This document shows positions 1 through 9,288 of a DNA stretch of 20,041 bases, one piece after another; the first letter of the stretch is position 1; each line of letters opens with the position of its first letter. Under the pieces are notes generated by a model. The model was not told where the DNA came from and did no database searches. It was given only the letters and a program-made list of their open reading frames with translations. This stretch comes from Legionellales bacterium (GTDB lineage: Bacteria > Pseudomonadota > Gammaproteobacteria > PIVX01). Position numbers and translations under genes: made by a program. Location of the stretch: the NCBI GenBank assembly GCA_013215905.1, contig JABSQI010000007.1, positions 1 through 20,041 on the forward strand, in the 5' to 3' direction.

Positions 1-121
1 AATGATCAATGTTTTGGCGTTGTTGGTAGAATATAGTGTCAAGAAACTGTGAAAAATGAATTTTGATTTTTTTGTGCGAGGTCCCGGGTAATTATGGGGG
101 TAAAAATGCCAAAAATACACA
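1..121. mobile_element. Probable insertion-sequence terminus (IS21-like), partial
   Basis: This stretch has no plausible reading frame on either strand and ends exactly where UvrB homology resumes. Read on the minus strand, it begins TGTGTATTTTTGGCATTTTT at 121 and continues into a C-run, and a TTGACA hexamer lies inward (TGTCAA on the plus strand at 37-42). It also holds two close direct repeats, GGGTAATTAT (86-95) and GGGTAAAAAT (98-107). A TGT terminus with short subterminal repeats is characteristic of IS21-family elements; assigning this end to that family is inference. The transposase genes (istA/istB) would lie to the left, outside the window. A chimeric contig edge, or another kind of rearrangement junction, could look the same. 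The second IS end and target-site duplication cannot be seen here. Confidence 0.4.
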
Positions 122-1021
122 AAATTTGAAGAATTTGTGAATATAAGTCCGCAAACTATTTTGGTAAGTGCAACCCCTGGAAAGTATGAAATTAATAACT
201 CTGATGAAGTAGTTGAACAAGTAGTCAGGCCTACTGGGCTGCTAGATCCAGAAGTAGAATTAAGACCAGTTAGCACACAGGTAGATGATTTATTATCAGA
301 GATAAATTTAAGAATAAAAAATAAAGAACGAGTTTTAGTTACTACATTGACTAAAAAAATGGCTGAAGATTTAACGGATTACTATTCAGAACTCGGTATT
401 AAAGTGAAATATTTACATTCTGACATTGATACAGTTGAGAGAGTTGAGATTATTCGGGATTTAAGGTTAGGTGAATTTGATGTTCTAATAGGCATTAACC
501 TGCTTAGAGAAGGTTTAGATATGCCAGAAGTATCTTTAGTAGCAATTTTGGATGCTGATAAAGAAGGTTTTTTGCGTTCTAGAGGAGCTTTAATTCAAAC
601 TATTGGTAGAGCAGCAAGAAATTTGAAAGGTAAAGCTATTTTATATGCTGATAATGTAACTAAATCTATTGCAGCAGCAATGGAAGAGACAAATCGTCGA
701 CGTGATAAACAAATTTCCTATAATGCAAAACATGGTATTACTCCTGAAGGAATTAAGAAAAATGTTACGGATATAATGGAATTATCTGATTATCTTGAGA
801 AGAAAAGTCATAAAAAAGGCAAAAAAGCCCGTCAGGTAGAACAAATTGATATTCAGTCTTTATCTCCTAAGCAGGCTGCCAAAGAAATTAATAAAATTGA
901 AAAAAGAATGTTGGAATATGCTGAGAAATTAGAATTTGAGAAAGCAGCGGAATTACGTGACCAATTGTTACATTTGGAAAAGCAGTTAGTTGGAATAGAT
1001 TTTGATCAAGAGACTCAATGA
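122..1021 (+). pseudogene. uvrB: UvrB excinuclease subunit, C-terminal fragment
   Basis: UvrB is the DNA-loading helicase-like subunit of the UvrABC nucleotide-excision repair complex. Homology begins with KFEEF (122-136), matching the segment just before the conserved PQTI-VSATPG block, and continues to a normal C-terminus. Helicase motifs V and VI are visible ([18 protein letters not shown]), followed by the basic linker (KKSHKKGKK) and the C-terminal UVR coiled-coil domain that contacts UvrC ([20 protein letters not shown]). About 294 residues remain, against roughly 670 in the family. The Walker A and B ATPase half and the damage-probing beta-hairpin are therefore missing. Upstream in frame there is a stop at 101-103. 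The only start near the junction is a GTG at 137, without a Shine-Dalgarno sequence. If the junction is real in the genome, the gene is broken. The fragment itself has no internal stops or frameshifts, so the break looks recent. Confidence 0.75.
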
Positions 1022-1107
1022 TGGGATCTACATTTAATAGATTGAATTATTATATTTAGAATATACTGTAATTGATAATTTTGCTTCTTTATAGATATTT
1101 TAAATTC

Positions 1108-1134
1108 TTTACTTTCATATTTAATAGTGATAAT
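1108..1134 (+). promoter_or_regulatory. Candidate sigma-70 promoter for tRNA-Val
   Basis: A TTTACT hexamer (1108-1113) and GATAAT (1129-1134) are separated by 15 bases, putting a start near 1141, about 8 bases before the mature tRNA 5' end. The spacing is shorter than the ideal 17 and the surrounding DNA is AT-rich, so chance matches are likely. Its position directly ahead of tRNA-Val and the translation operon is the main support. Confidence 0.35.
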
Positions 1135-1148
1135 TTAGTTAACTACTT

Positions 1149-1223
1149 AGGCACGTAGCTCAGGGGTAGAGCACCACCGTGACATGGTGGGGGTCGGTGG
1201 TTCGAAACCACTCGTGCCTACCA
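1149..1223 (+). tRNA. tRNA-Val (anticodon GAC)
   Basis: The 75 bases fold as a full cloverleaf. The acceptor stem AGGCACG/CGTGCCT is fully paired, the D arm is GCTC/GAGC, the anticodon stem is CCACC/GGTGG with loop GTGACAT (U33, anticodon GAC), the T stem is GGTGG/CCACT with loop TTCGAAA, and CCA is encoded. GAC reads GUC and GUU valine codons. The gene ends only 19 bases before the thrS start codon, so the tRNA probably shares a transcript with thrS and is released by RNase processing. Confidence 0.95.
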
Positions 1224-1242
1224 GAATTTTAGGGTTTAAATT

Positions 1243-3150
1243 ATGATAAATGTTACTTTGCCAGATGGGTCGAAAAAAGAATTTGACGCTCCTGTTAGTA
1301 TTTATAGTATTGCTAAGAATATTGGTGATGGTTTAGCAAAGTCAGCTGTTGCTGGTAAGATAGGCAAAAATGTTTATGATATTTCTTATGAAGTTGATAG
1401 CGATATTAATTTAAAGATTATTACTCTGGCTGATACAGAAGGGTTAGAGATTTTAAGACACTCTAGTGCTCATTTATTAGCTCAAGCTGTTAAAGAATTG
1501 TTTCCAAGTGCCCAGGTAGCTATAGGGCCTGTAATTGAAAATGGTTTTTACTATGATTTTTATTATGAAAAAGGTTTTAATGAAGGTGATTTAGTAAAAA
1601 TTGAGAAAAAAATGCAAGAAATTGCCAAGCGCAAATTAGCAATTTCTAGAGATGAATTGTCAAGAAATGATGTAATTAAGTTATTTGAGAATGTGAGTGA
1701 GAATTATAAAGTAAAAATAATTCAAGAAATTGCCGAAGAGGAAAAATTATCTATTTACCGTCAAGGAGATTTTTTTGATCTATGTCGTGGACCGCATCTT
1801 CCTAATACTTCTTTTATAAAGGCTTTCAAATTAACCAAGGTGTCTGGGGCATACTGGAAAGGCGATTCTAAAAATGAAATGCTGCAAAGAATATATGGAA
1901 CTGCTTTTCCTAGTAAGAAGGAGTTGACTGCATATTTGGAGCAGATTAAGGAAGCTGAAAAACGTGACCATCGTAAATTAGGCAAGCAACTAGATTTATT
2001 TCATTTTCAAGAAGAAGCTCCTGGTATGTGTTTTTGGCATCCAAAAGGGTGGACTGTATATAAAATCATTAAAGATTATGTTAGTAATTTGTTGCAGGAA
2101 AATGGTTACCAAGAAGTAAATACTCCAATGATTGTTGATAAAAAATTGTGGGAGAGATCGGGACACTGGGAGATATTTGGTAGTGAAATGTTTATTACTG
2201 AAACTGAAAATCATGCCTATGCAATTAAACCGATGAGCTGTCCTTGCCATGTCCAAATTTTTAATCAGGGACTGAAAAGTTATAGAGACTTACCTTTGAG
2301 AATCTCAGAGTTTGGATCATGTCATAGGAGCGAATATTCAGGAGCTCTACATGGTTTGATGCGAGTAAGGGGATTTGTACAAGATGATGGTCATATATTT
2401 TGTACTCATGAGCAATTACAACATGAGGTTGATAAATTCATTGATTTACTTTACCAGATATATAAGGATTTTGGTTTTAACGAAGTTATTCTTAAATTAG
2501 CAACAAGACCAGATGAGCGTGTTGGTGATGATAGTATATGGGATAAGGCTGAAAAATCTTTGCAACAAGCTTTGGAAAGTAAGAAATTGAAATTTTCTAT
2601 TAGTGAAGGAGAAGGAGCTTTTTATGGTCCTAAAATTGAATTTTCATTGAAAGATTGTTTAGGAAGGGTGTGGCAGTGTGGAACTATGCAAGTAGATTTT
2701 TCTATGCCAGAGAGACTCAATGCCCAGTATATAAATGTATCTGGTAATAAAGAGTATGTAGTAATGCTACATAGAGCTATCTTTGGTTCTTTTGAACGGT
2801 TTATTGGGATTTTAATCGAGAATTATGCCGGTAATCTTCCTTTATGGTTGGCTCCTATTCAAGCAGTTGTTCTAAATATAACCGATGATCAGGTTGATTA
2901 TTCTAAAAATATTGTGAATCAGCTTAAACAATATGGTATTAGAGCGGATTCGGACTTGCGAAATGAGAAGATAGGTTATAAAATTCGTGAACATGCCGTC
3001 TGTCGTGTGCCATATTTGTTAATTGTTGGCAAACAAGAGCTTGAAAGCAAAACAGTTTCTGTAAGAATGCAAAATGGTGATGATTTAGGAACGATGAGGG
3101 TTGATGAATTCGCTGATCATATTTTAAAGTTAGTGGAAGCAAAAAGTTAA
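1243..3150 (+). CDS. thrS: Threonyl-tRNA synthetase
   Basis: This is a class II aminoacyl-tRNA synthetase that charges tRNA-Thr in the cytoplasm. It has 635 residues, close to the E. coli length of 642, and all domains are present in order. The TGS domain spans about residues 1-60. The editing domain that removes mischarged Ser follows, with H73-x3-H77 (HSSAH) and C181/H185 (DLCRGPH). The catalytic core has zinc ligands at C333, H384 and H510, and motif 2 lies around [12 protein letters not shown]. The C-terminal anticodon-binding domain begins near residue 540. The ATG at 1243 gives a complete TGS domain, although only a weak AGGG lies upstream. The space between the tRNA and the start codon (19 bases) is too small for an E. 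coli-type thrS leader operator. The gene heads the run thrS-infC-rpmI-rplT-pheST. Confidence 0.98.
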   Translation: MINVTLPDGSKKEFDAPVSIYSIAKNIGDGLAKSAVAGKIGKNVYDISYEVDSDINLKIITLADTEGLEILRHSSAHLLAQAVKELFPSAQVAIGPVIENGFYYDFYYEKGFNEGDLVKIEKKMQEIAKRKLAISRDELSRNDVIKLFENVSENYKVKIIQEIAEEEKLSIYRQGDFFDLCRGPHLPNTSFIKAFKLTKVSGAYWKGDSKNEMLQRIYGTAFPSKKELTAYLEQIKEAEKRDHRKLGKQLDLFHFQEEAPGMCFWHPKGWTVYKIIKDYVSNLLQENGYQEVNTPMIVDKKLWERSGHWEIFGSEMFITETENHAYAIKPMSCPCHVQIFNQGLKSYRDLPLRISEFGSCHRSEYSGALHGLMRVRGFVQDDGHIFCTHEQLQHEVDKFIDLLYQIYKDFGFNEVILKLATRPDERVGDDSIWDKAEKSLQQALESKKLKFSISEGEGAFYGPKIEFSLKDCLGRVWQCGTMQVDFSMPERLNAQYINVSGNKEYVVMLHRAIFGSFERFIGILIENYAGNLPLWLAPIQAVVLNITDDQVDYSKNIVNQLKQYGIRADSDLRNEKIGYKIREHAVCRVPYLLIVGKQELESKTVSVRMQNGDDLGTMRVDEFADHILKLVEAKS

Positions 3151-3166
3151 ATTTGGAGGAATAAAT

Positions 3167-3712
3167 ATTATTGGATTTAATTCTAACTCTAACTCTTCTA
3201 AGAAAGCTAGAGTAAATGAACAAATTAGGGTGCCAGAAATAAGATTGTTGGATCAGCATGGGAATCAAGCAGGTATTGTTCCCCTAGAGGAAGGTTTAAA
3301 AACAGCATATGACGCTGGTTTAGATCTAGTAGAGATTTCACCTACTGCTTCTCCTCCAGTTTGTCGTGTTATGGATTATGGTAAGTATTTGTATGAGCAG
3401 AGGAAAAAGAAAGCCGATGCTAAAAAGAACCAGAAACAGGTTAGTTTAAAAGAGGTAAAATTTAGACCAACAACTGAGGAAGCAGATTATCAGGTAAAAT
3501 TGAAGAAATTAATTAAATTTCTCGTTGATGGTGATAAAGCTAAAGTGACATTGCGGTTTAAGGGTAGAGAAGCTTCTCATCCAGATTTAGGATTTCAGCT
3601 ATTGGAGCGAGTTGAAGAAGACTTAAGAGAGTATTCTATGGTAGAATCTAATCCAAAGAAAGAAGGAAAAATGCAATTAACAATGGTATTAGCACCGAAA
3701 AAACATAAATAA
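3167..3712 (+). CDS. infC: Translation initiation factor IF-3 (ATT start)
   Basis: IF-3 binds the 30S subunit, discriminates initiator tRNA and start codons, and prevents premature 50S joining. No ATG lies in frame near the beginning. A strong Shine-Dalgarno GGAGGA (3155-3160) sits seven bases before ATT at 3167, and a second ATT follows at 3170. Starting at 3167 gives 181 residues, matching the E. coli length of 180. It restores the N-terminal segment ending [16 protein letters not shown], equivalent to the E. coli region before its EVRL motif. The first later conventional start, GTG at 3230, would remove 21 residues and lies inside conserved sequence. Rare AUU starts on infC are known from E. 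coli, where IF-3 represses its own translation through the unusual codon; the same feedback is likely here. A Ser/Asn-rich stretch (SNSNSS) near the N-terminus is lineage-specific. Confidence 0.92.
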   Translation: MIGFNSNSNSSKKARVNEQIRVPEIRLLDQHGNQAGIVPLEEGLKTAYDAGLDLVEISPTASPPVCRVMDYGKYLYEQRKKKADAKKNQKQVSLKEVKFRPTTEEADYQVKLKKLIKFLVDGDKAKVTLRFKGREASHPDLGFQLLERVEEDLREYSMVESNPKKEGKMQLTMVLAPKKHK

Positions 3713-3725
3713 AGTTGAGAGAACT

Positions 3726-3923
3726 ATGTCAAAATTAAAAACACATAAAGGGGCCGCTAAAAGATTTACTCAAACTAAAGGCGGAATAAAGTTTAGGAGA
3801 TCAAATAGAGCACATATTTTGACCAAAAGAGGTACCCAAGAGAAACGTCGTTTACGGGTTGAGGGTAGGTATCTTGCTGATTGCGATACAAATTCTGTGG
3901 AAAGATTGTTAAGTGGTAGTTAA
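3726..3923 (+). CDS. rpmI: 50S ribosomal protein L35
   Basis: This small basic protein of the large ribosomal subunit has 65 residues, identical to the usual bacterial length. It shows the family pattern [14 protein letters not shown] near the N-terminus and K/R-rich blocks ([25 protein letters not shown]). It starts with ATG 13 bases after infC with a GAGAG-type ribosome site, and is followed 29 bases later by rplT. The infC-rpmI-rplT order is near-universal in bacteria and is normally one translationally regulated unit. Confidence 0.97.
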   Translation: MSKLKTHKGAAKRFTQTKGGIKFRRSNRAHILTKRGTQEKRRLRVEGRYLADCDTNSVERLLSGS

Positions 3924-3952
3924 TATTAATTTAGATTTTTAGGAGTTTATCT

Positions 3953-4321
3953 ATGCCAAGAGTAAAACGAGGAGTTGTAGCTAGGTCTAAGCACAAAAAG
4001 ATATTGGATAAGGCCAAAGGTTATTATGGTGCTCGTAGCAAAGTGTTTAGAGTAGCAAAACAAGCTGTTATTAAAGCTGGACAGTATGCTTATAGAGATA
4101 GGCGTCAACGTAAGAGGGTTTTTCGTAATTTATGGGTTATAAGGATTAATGCTGCTACTAGAGAATTAGGGTTAAGTTATAGTAGATTTGTAGAAGGTCT
4201 AAAAGCCGCTTCTATTGATATTAATAGAAAGATACTTTCAGACATGGCTATTAATGATAAGGAAGCTTTTAAAGTAATTGTTCAAAAAGCACAGACTGCT
4301 CTAGAGGCTAAGTCATCATAG
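3953..4321 (+). CDS. rplT: 50S ribosomal protein L20
   Basis: L20 binds 23S rRNA early in large-subunit assembly and, in well-studied bacteria, represses translation of the rpmI-rplT mRNA. The 122 residues include the family N-terminus [18 protein letters not shown], the [14 protein letters not shown] segment, the basic helix [15 protein letters not shown] and the C-terminal globular domain that contacts rRNA ([15 protein letters not shown]). A clear AGGAG (3941-3945) precedes the ATG by seven bases. The few extra C-terminal residues relative to E. coli (118 aa) are unremarkable. Confidence 0.97.
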   Translation: MPRVKRGVVARSKHKKILDKAKGYYGARSKVFRVAKQAVIKAGQYAYRDRRQRKRVFRNLWVIRINAATRELGLSYSRFVEGLKAASIDINRKILSDMAINDKEAFKVIVQKAQTALEAKSS

Positions 4322-4351
4322 TATCCTCTATTATATATTAAGGCTCTTCTT

Positions 4352-5374
4352 ATGGTTGATGTATCTAGGCTTTTAAAAGAAGCTCTGAGTGAGTGTGATA
4401 GTTGCTCGGATTTAGTAAGTTTAGATAAAATTAGGGTAAAATATCTTGGTAAGAAAGGGGAACTTACGGCATTACTAAAGCAGTTGGGAGAACTTCCTGC
4501 TACTCAACGTCCTATAATTGGACAAGAAATAAATTCTGCAAAAACAAAGCTATTATCATACATCTCAGATAATAAAGAAAAACTTGCTCAGCAACTTTTA
4601 CAGAAAAATATTGCTGGTCAAACAATAGATGTCTCTTTACCAGGTAGGGGCAATACCATTGGAACTATTCATCCAGTAAATCTAACTTTAGCTAAGATAG
4701 AAGAATTTTTTGTAGGGCTTGGTTTTGATATTAGTGAAGGTCCTGAAGTTGAGTCTAGTGATTACAATTTTACTCATTTAAATATTCCAGAATATCATCC
4801 TGCAAGAGCTATGCATGATACTTTTTATTTTGATGAGGATTTGTTATTGAGAACCCATACTTCACCAGTCCAGATTAGGGCAATGGAGCAAGCTAAACCA
4901 CCATTTAGATTGATAGCGCCAGGTAAGGTTTATCGTTGCGATAGTGATCTTACACATACTCCAATGTTCCATCAAGTAGAAGGTTTTTATGTAGACAAAA
5001 ATGTTAGTTTTGTAGATTTAAGAACAATCTTATTGGATTTTTTTAAATATTTTTTTGAGAGGGAGCTTACATTAAGAATGCGACCATCCTATTTCCCATT
5101 TACGGAACCATCTGCTGAAGTTGATATTAGTTGTGTAAAATGTGATGGTGAAGGTTGTCGGATATGTAGTCATACTGGTTGGATTGAAGTTCTCGGTTGT
5201 GGGATGATTCATCCTAATGTGTTAATTGGGGTTAATGTTGATCCTGAGACTTATATGGGATGGGCTTTTGGCTTAGGGATAGATAGGTTAGCAATGCTAA
5301 AATATTCTGTTGATGATCTTAGAGCATTTTTTGACGGAGACATCCGTTTCTTAGAACAGTTTACTAGAGATTAA
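4352..5374 (+). CDS. pheS: Phenylalanyl-tRNA synthetase alpha subunit
   Basis: PheS is the catalytic subunit of the (alpha-beta)2 PheRS that charges tRNA-Phe. The N-terminal coiled-coil (about residues 1-95) is the tRNA-contacting arm. The class II core follows, with motif 1 around [11 protein letters not shown], motif 2 around [21 protein letters not shown] and motif 3 at [14 protein letters not shown] near the C-terminus. At 340 residues it is slightly longer than E. coli PheS (327), largely because of a cysteine cluster C261-x2-C264-x4-C269-x2-C272 just before the conserved [10 protein letters not shown] block. Such inserts occur in other bacterial PheS proteins and probably bind zinc; zinc binding is inferred. 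The ATG lies 30 bases after rplT with an AAGG upstream. No attenuator leader peptide is visible in that gap. Confidence 0.98.
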   Translation: MVDVSRLLKEALSECDSCSDLVSLDKIRVKYLGKKGELTALLKQLGELPATQRPIIGQEINSAKTKLLSYISDNKEKLAQQLLQKNIAGQTIDVSLPGRGNTIGTIHPVNLTLAKIEEFFVGLGFDISEGPEVESSDYNFTHLNIPEYHPARAMHDTFYFDEDLLLRTHTSPVQIRAMEQAKPPFRLIAPGKVYRCDSDLTHTPMFHQVEGFYVDKNVSFVDLRTILLDFFKYFFERELTLRMRPSYFPFTEPSAEVDISCVKCDGEGCRICSHTGWIEVLGCGMIHPNVLIGVNVDPETYMGWAFGLGIDRLAMLKYSVDDLRAFFDGDIRFLEQFTRD

Positions 5375-5376
5375 GT

Positions 5377-7758
5377 ATGCTATTTAGTTTAAATTGGTTG
5401 AAAAAGTGGATAGATATTGATTGCGAGCATTCTGAGCTTATTTCTAAACTAGCTATGGCTGGTTTTGAAGTTGATTCTTTGAAAAGAATATGTGATGAGT
5501 TTTCTAAAGTTGTTGTTGCGAAGATAGATGAAGTAATAATGATTCCAGATTCACCAGACGTATTTCAATATAAGTTGAGAGTTGAAGATAATAAACTAGT
5601 AAATATTATTAGTAGAATCGCTGATCTTGAGCTTGGTACTAATGTAGCATTTTCTCCAAATGGCGTAGTAATTAATAAAATTACGGTGAATACACAAAGT
5701 GAATATGAAATTCAAACTGATGGAATTATTTGTACAGAGAAAGATCTTGGTATATCTGATTGTGAAAAGGTAATTGTTTTTGATAGTTCAATTCCACTTG
5801 GAGCAGATGTATATCAAGAATTAAATTTAGATGATTATATCCTAGATGTAGATATTACCCCGAACAGGGGGGATTGTTTGAGTGTTAAAGGTATGTCTAG
5901 AGAGATTGGGGCTATCTTTAATCAGAGATTACATCCCCCAGATGATATAGATAATAAACCAGTAGAACATCATAGTGATAAACATAGTGTAAAAATTAAT
6001 GAAGTTGGTGTGTGTCCAAATTTCAATACAAGGATTATTTATGATATTAATAGTAATGTTGTGCTACCTTTGCAGTTCACAGAGAAATTGCGTCGTAGTG
6101 GGATAAATTCTGTTAGTCCTATTGTTGATATTGTGAATTATGTAATGATTGAACTTGGGCAACCTATGCATGCATATGACTTAGAGAAGATATCTGGCGA
6201 TATACAAGTTAGGTTTGCAAATAAAGCTGAAGAAATAGTATTAATAGATGGTAACAAAAAGAATTTAACAGAAGATACCCTAGTAATATCTGATAATGAA
6301 AATGCTATTGGTATTGCTGGAGTTATGGGAGGAGAGTTTACATCTGTTACTAATAAGACTAAATCTATTGTACTAGAAAGTGCGTATTTTAACCCTCATA
6401 AATTAATAGGTAAAGCAAGAAATTATGGTTTATCAAGTGACTCTGCATTTAGGTTTGAACGGGGGGTTTGTCCACTTTTGCAAACAGAAGCTTTAGATAG
6501 GGCATCATTTCTTATTACACATTTTTGTGGCGGTCGTGTTGGTCCTATAAATGAAGTCACAACCGTTGATTATTTGCCACAACCAAAATTAATAAAATTT
6601 AGACATTCTAGATGCCAACAAATGTTGGGGATTGACATATCTGCGGTTGTTATTAGAGATATCTTTTCTAAATTGAATTTTACTGTAATGGAAAATAATG
6701 GTGATTTGGATATTCGTGTTCCTTCGTATCGCTTTGATTTAAATTTGGAAGTAGATTTAATAGAAGAGGTAGCACGTATTTATGGATATGAAAGGATTAT
6801 TGGTGAATCATCTTTGATGCTACCTAGAAGAGCTAAAATAAATGATATCTATAATACTAAACGTCTTATTCGAAATTCAATGAAATATCTTGCATACAAT
6901 GAGGCGATTACGTATAGCTTTGTTGATCCTAATTTACAGAATAAGATATGTGAAAATAAAGATATGTTGAATTTATTAAATCCTATATCTCCAGAGTTAT
7001 CACAGATGCGAGCTAGTGTTCTACCTGGATTGATTCAAGCTCTTATTCATAATAAAAATAGACAAATAAGAAGAGCAAAATTATTTGAGATTGGGCAGTG
7101 TTTTTCTGTTGATAGTAACAATAAGGTCCAACATACTGATAGATTAGCAGGTATTTGCTATGGAGAATTATTTGATGAACAATGGGGTATAACTAATAGA
7201 GAATTTGATTTTTTTGATTTAAAAAAAGATGTAGAAAATATATTAATTATTTTTAATGATTTAGAACAGTTTTCATTTGAGCCTATCTCTGTAAAATTCT
7301 TGCATCCTGGACAAAGTGCTAAAATTGTCTATCAACAAGAAGAAATAGGTTATATCGGTATGCTTCACCCACAGACATCTATAGAATTTGGCTTTAAGGA
7401 AGCAATATTTGTGTTTGAATTGAACATTGAAAAAATACAACAAATTTATAACATTGAGTATAAAAATATGTCAATCTATCCAGAATTGAGAAGAGATATT
7501 TCATTTTTTATTGATAAAGATATTTTGTCTTATGAATTAATAAAAGAAATTAAGAAATTATCCTGTTCATTCTTAAATAAAGTGTCTATATTTGATATAT
7601 ATCAGGATCCAAAAAAGGAAACCGAAAAAAGCATAGCATTGAGCTTAATTTTACGTGATACAGAACGCACTTTAACTGATAGTGAGGTTGATTCTTATTT
7701 GGAACAAGTGATAAACAGATTGGAACAAAAATTTAACATTAAATTAAGGAAAGAGTGA
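5377..7758 (+). CDS. pheT: Phenylalanyl-tRNA synthetase beta subunit
   Basis: PheT is the large PheRS subunit that binds tRNA and carries the editing site for mischarged tyrosine. At 793 residues it is full length (E. coli 795). Domains in order are the EMAP/OB-fold tRNA-binding domain (about residues 40-150), the B3/B4 editing domain (about 205-385; [10 protein letters not shown] and the RFERGV signature follow), the B5 domain (about 405-475), the catalytic-like core and the C-terminal ferredoxin-fold anticodon-binding domain (about 700-793, beginning near [12 protein letters not shown]). It starts two bases after the pheS stop, so translational coupling is likely. No frameshift or gap is visible. 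Confidence 0.98.
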   Translation: MLFSLNWLKKWIDIDCEHSELISKLAMAGFEVDSLKRICDEFSKVVVAKIDEVIMIPDSPDVFQYKLRVEDNKLVNIISRIADLELGTNVAFSPNGVVINKITVNTQSEYEIQTDGIICTEKDLGISDCEKVIVFDSSIPLGADVYQELNLDDYILDVDITPNRGDCLSVKGMSREIGAIFNQRLHPPDDIDNKPVEHHSDKHSVKINEVGVCPNFNTRIIYDINSNVVLPLQFTEKLRRSGINSVSPIVDIVNYVMIELGQPMHAYDLEKISGDIQVRFANKAEEIVLIDGNKKNLTEDTLVISDNENAIGIAGVMGGEFTSVTNKTKSIVLESAYFNPHKLIGKARNYGLSSDSAFRFERGVCPLLQTEALDRASFLITHFCGGRVGPINEVTTVDYLPQPKLIKFRHSRCQQMLGIDISAVVIRDIFSKLNFTVMENNGDLDIRVPSYRFDLNLEVDLIEEVARIYGYERIIGESSLMLPRRAKINDIYNTKRLIRNSMKYLAYNEAITYSFVDPNLQNKICENKDMLNLLNPISPELSQMRASVLPGLIQALIHNKNRQIRRAKLFEIGQCFSVDSNNKVQHTDRLAGICYGELFDEQWGITNREFDFFDLKKDVENILIIFNDLEQFSFEPISVKFLHPGQSAKIVYQQEEIGYIGMLHPQTSIEFGFKEAIFVFELNIEKIQQIYNIEYKNMSIYPELRRDISFFIDKDILSYELIKEIKKLSCSFLNKVSIFDIYQDPKKETEKSIALSLILRDTERTLTDSEVDSYLEQVINRLEQKFNIKLRKE

Positions 7759-7760
7759 TT

Positions 7761-8093
7761 ATGAGTGCATTGACCAAAGCTGATTTGGCTGAGAATTTAC
7801 ATCTTGATTTGGGTTTAAATAAAAGAGAAGCTAAAGATTTAGTTGAGGACTTTTTTGAAGTAATTAAACAGCGTTTGGAGCAGGGACATAACGTTAAATT
7901 ATCCGGATTTGGTAATTTTTTGCTTAGAGACAAGCCTCAAAGGCCAGGAAGAAACCCAAAAACAGGAGAAGAGATTCCAATTTCTCCTCGGCGTGTGGTA
8001 ACATTTAGGCCTGGACAAAAACTTAAAGCCAGAGTTGAGAATTATGTCAGACCTGATGATACCACAGAAACTGGAACAGAATTCCTTACATGA
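7761..8093 (+). CDS. ihfA: Integration host factor subunit alpha
   Basis: IHF is a sequence-specific DNA-bending heterodimer (alpha plus beta) used in recombination, replication and promoter architecture. From ATG 7761 the protein is 110 residues, slightly longer than E. coli IhfA (99). It shows the DNABII signature [20 protein letters not shown], which contains the DNA-intercalating proline arm, and the family ending [18 protein letters not shown] at 7755 is in frame but would overlap pheT. The ATG at 7761 sits two bases past the pheT stop with AAGGA (7746-7750) upstream, so it is preferred. The pheT-ihfA junction is a gammaproteobacterial hallmark. The last 50 bases overlap the start of the MerR-type gene in another frame. 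Confidence 0.95.
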   Translation: MSALTKADLAENLHLDLGLNKREAKDLVEDFFEVIKQRLEQGHNVKLSGFGNFLLRDKPQRPGRNPKTGEEIPISPRRVVTFRPGQKLKARVENYVRPDDTTETGTEFLT

Positions 8094-8460
8094 GGTTATT
8101 CCTCCCAAGAGATATTTTACCATTGGTGAAGTTTCAGAAGTTTGTGATGTTAAACCCCATGTATTGCGTTACTGGGAGGAAGAGTTTTCTCAATTAAAGC
8201 CTACTAAACGTCGAGGTAATCGACGTTATTATAAATATAAAGATATCCTTTTAATTAAAAAAATATATGAGCTCTTATATGAGAAAGGTTATACCATAAA
8301 TGGTGCACGCCAATGGCTTACTCAATCTACTAAAAAATCTCAGGATGGAGCTGTTGACCAGAAACAAAGTGAACGAGCTCCTAGTAAAGCAATTTCAAAA
8401 GGTGTTTTACGTGAAGCTATTCGAGATTTAGAAGATATTCTTGTGATCTTAGAGAATTAA
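8044..8460 (+). CDS. MerR-family transcriptional regulator, ihfA-linked type
   Basis: This DNA-binding protein has about 138 residues and an N-terminal MerR winged helix-turn-helix: [20 protein letters not shown], then [16 protein letters not shown]. It closely resembles the uncharacterised MerR-like regulator that follows ihfA in many gammaproteobacteria. The C-terminal part is short and helical ([12 protein letters not shown]) with no metal-binding cysteine pattern of the MerR/CueR type, so the effector is unknown. All possible starts (TTG 8035, ATG 8044, ATG 8056) lie within ihfA, because no later Met, Val or Leu start precedes the conserved KRYFTIG. ATG 8044 is chosen, without a good Shine-Dalgarno, so translation is probably coupled to ihfA. 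DNA binding is secure from the domain; the target genes are not known. Confidence 0.9.
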   Translation: MSDLMIPQKLEQNSLHEVIPPKRYFTIGEVSEVCDVKPHVLRYWEEEFSQLKPTKRRGNRRYYKYKDILLIKKIYELLYEKGYTINGARQWLTQSTKKSQDGAVDQKQSERAPSKAISKGVLREAIRDLEDILVILEN

Positions 8461-8473
8461 TGGGTAATAGACT

Positions 8474-8935
8474 GTGAGTTATTGGTTATTTAAGTCTGAA
8501 CCTTCTACCTATAGCATTGATGATTTGTGTGCTGAGAAAAACAAAAAGGATCACTGGGACGGTATTAGAAATTATACAGTTAGGAATATGATCCGTGATC
8601 AGATTAAAAAAGAAGATCTGGGGTTCTTTTATCATTCTAGCTGTGCTACTCCTGGAATAGTGGGGATTGTTAAGGTTACTAAGGAAAGTTATCCTGATCA
8701 CACAGCATTTGATCCATCAAGCAAATATTTTGATGAAAAATCTGATATTGATTCTCCAAGATGGTTTATGTTTGATGTTCAGTTTGTAAAAAAATTTTCG
8801 CAGATCATTTCTCTAGAATCTCTAAGAAGTCAAGCTATTCTCTCTGATATGCAGCTTTTAAAAAGAGGAAATAGATTGTCCATTACACCAGTTTCTACTA
8901 CACACTGGAATCACATAATATCTCTTACTACCTAG
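8474..8935 (+). CDS. EVE-domain protein (THYN1-like)
   Basis: A single EVE domain fills the 153 residues. The family landmarks are in order: the N-terminal YWLFKSEPSTYSIDDL, WDGIRNYTVRNMIRD, FFYHSSCATPGIVGI, the YPDHTAFDPSSKYFD segment, PRWFMFDVQF and the ending RLSITPVSTTHWNHI. EVE domains are PUA-like folds that bind modified bases in nucleic acids; in bacteria they occur alone or fused to restriction enzymes. Which modification this protein recognises cannot be told from sequence. The GTG start at 8474 is chosen because it gives the canonical MSYWLFKSEP beginning. It lies 13 bases after the regulator, so the gene probably closes the translation operon. Confidence 0.9.
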   Translation: MSYWLFKSEPSTYSIDDLCAEKNKKDHWDGIRNYTVRNMIRDQIKKEDLGFFYHSSCATPGIVGIVKVTKESYPDHTAFDPSSKYFDEKSDIDSPRWFMFDVQFVKKFSQIISLESLRSQAILSDMQLLKRGNRLSITPVSTTHWNHIISLTT

Positions 8936-9288
8936 ATAATCTAGTTGGAGGGTAATTGTTACCTAGAATTTATTAAGATATATTTTGTAGTTAAATTACA
9001 AGCCTTCACAAACATATTTGTGTATTTAAGACTAATGAAATAAAGATTGTTTTTTGGTGCAAATAGTTCAAAATACAATTATGAGAATTGCACTAAGATT
9101 ATCAATGTATCTTTCATGAAGTAATTTACTAGGAATTATAGAACTAGTCTTATTAAAGGTAACTATAAATTTGGTTCAATCGGTAAAATGAATATCTTTG
9201 ATGATAATGTACTAGGTAAACAAGTAATATATCAAGAGCTGAAGATATGACCTGCTTTAAAATATTAAAATTATTATAAGGAAATAAA
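8936..9288. other. Intergenic region upstream of the deformylase
   Basis: These 353 AT-rich bases contain no convincing gene. A short inverted repeat, GGTAA-TTG-TTACC (8951-8963), follows the EVE gene but lacks a T-run, so it is at best a weak terminator. An open frame at 9125-9250 (41 codons including stop) has no ribosome site and no recognisable similarity; it may be a worn gene remnant or chance. The upstream signals of the deformylase gene must lie in the last 100-200 bases, but I see no clear -35/-10 pair. Confidence 0.5.

Noticed and set aside
3230..3712. infC starting at GTG 3230
   Set aside because: It would remove 21 conserved-region residues and has no ribosome site; the ATT at 3167 has a strong one and gives normal IF-3 length.
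7755..7760. Two-codon extension of ihfA from GTG 7755
   Set aside because: ATG 7761 gives the usual IhfA N-terminus and lies just past the pheT stop with AAGGA upstream.
9188..9250. Short open frame (20 aa from ATG 9188; open since 9125) before the deformylase
   Set aside because: No ribosome site, no recognisable similarity and very short; open frames of this size are expected by chance.
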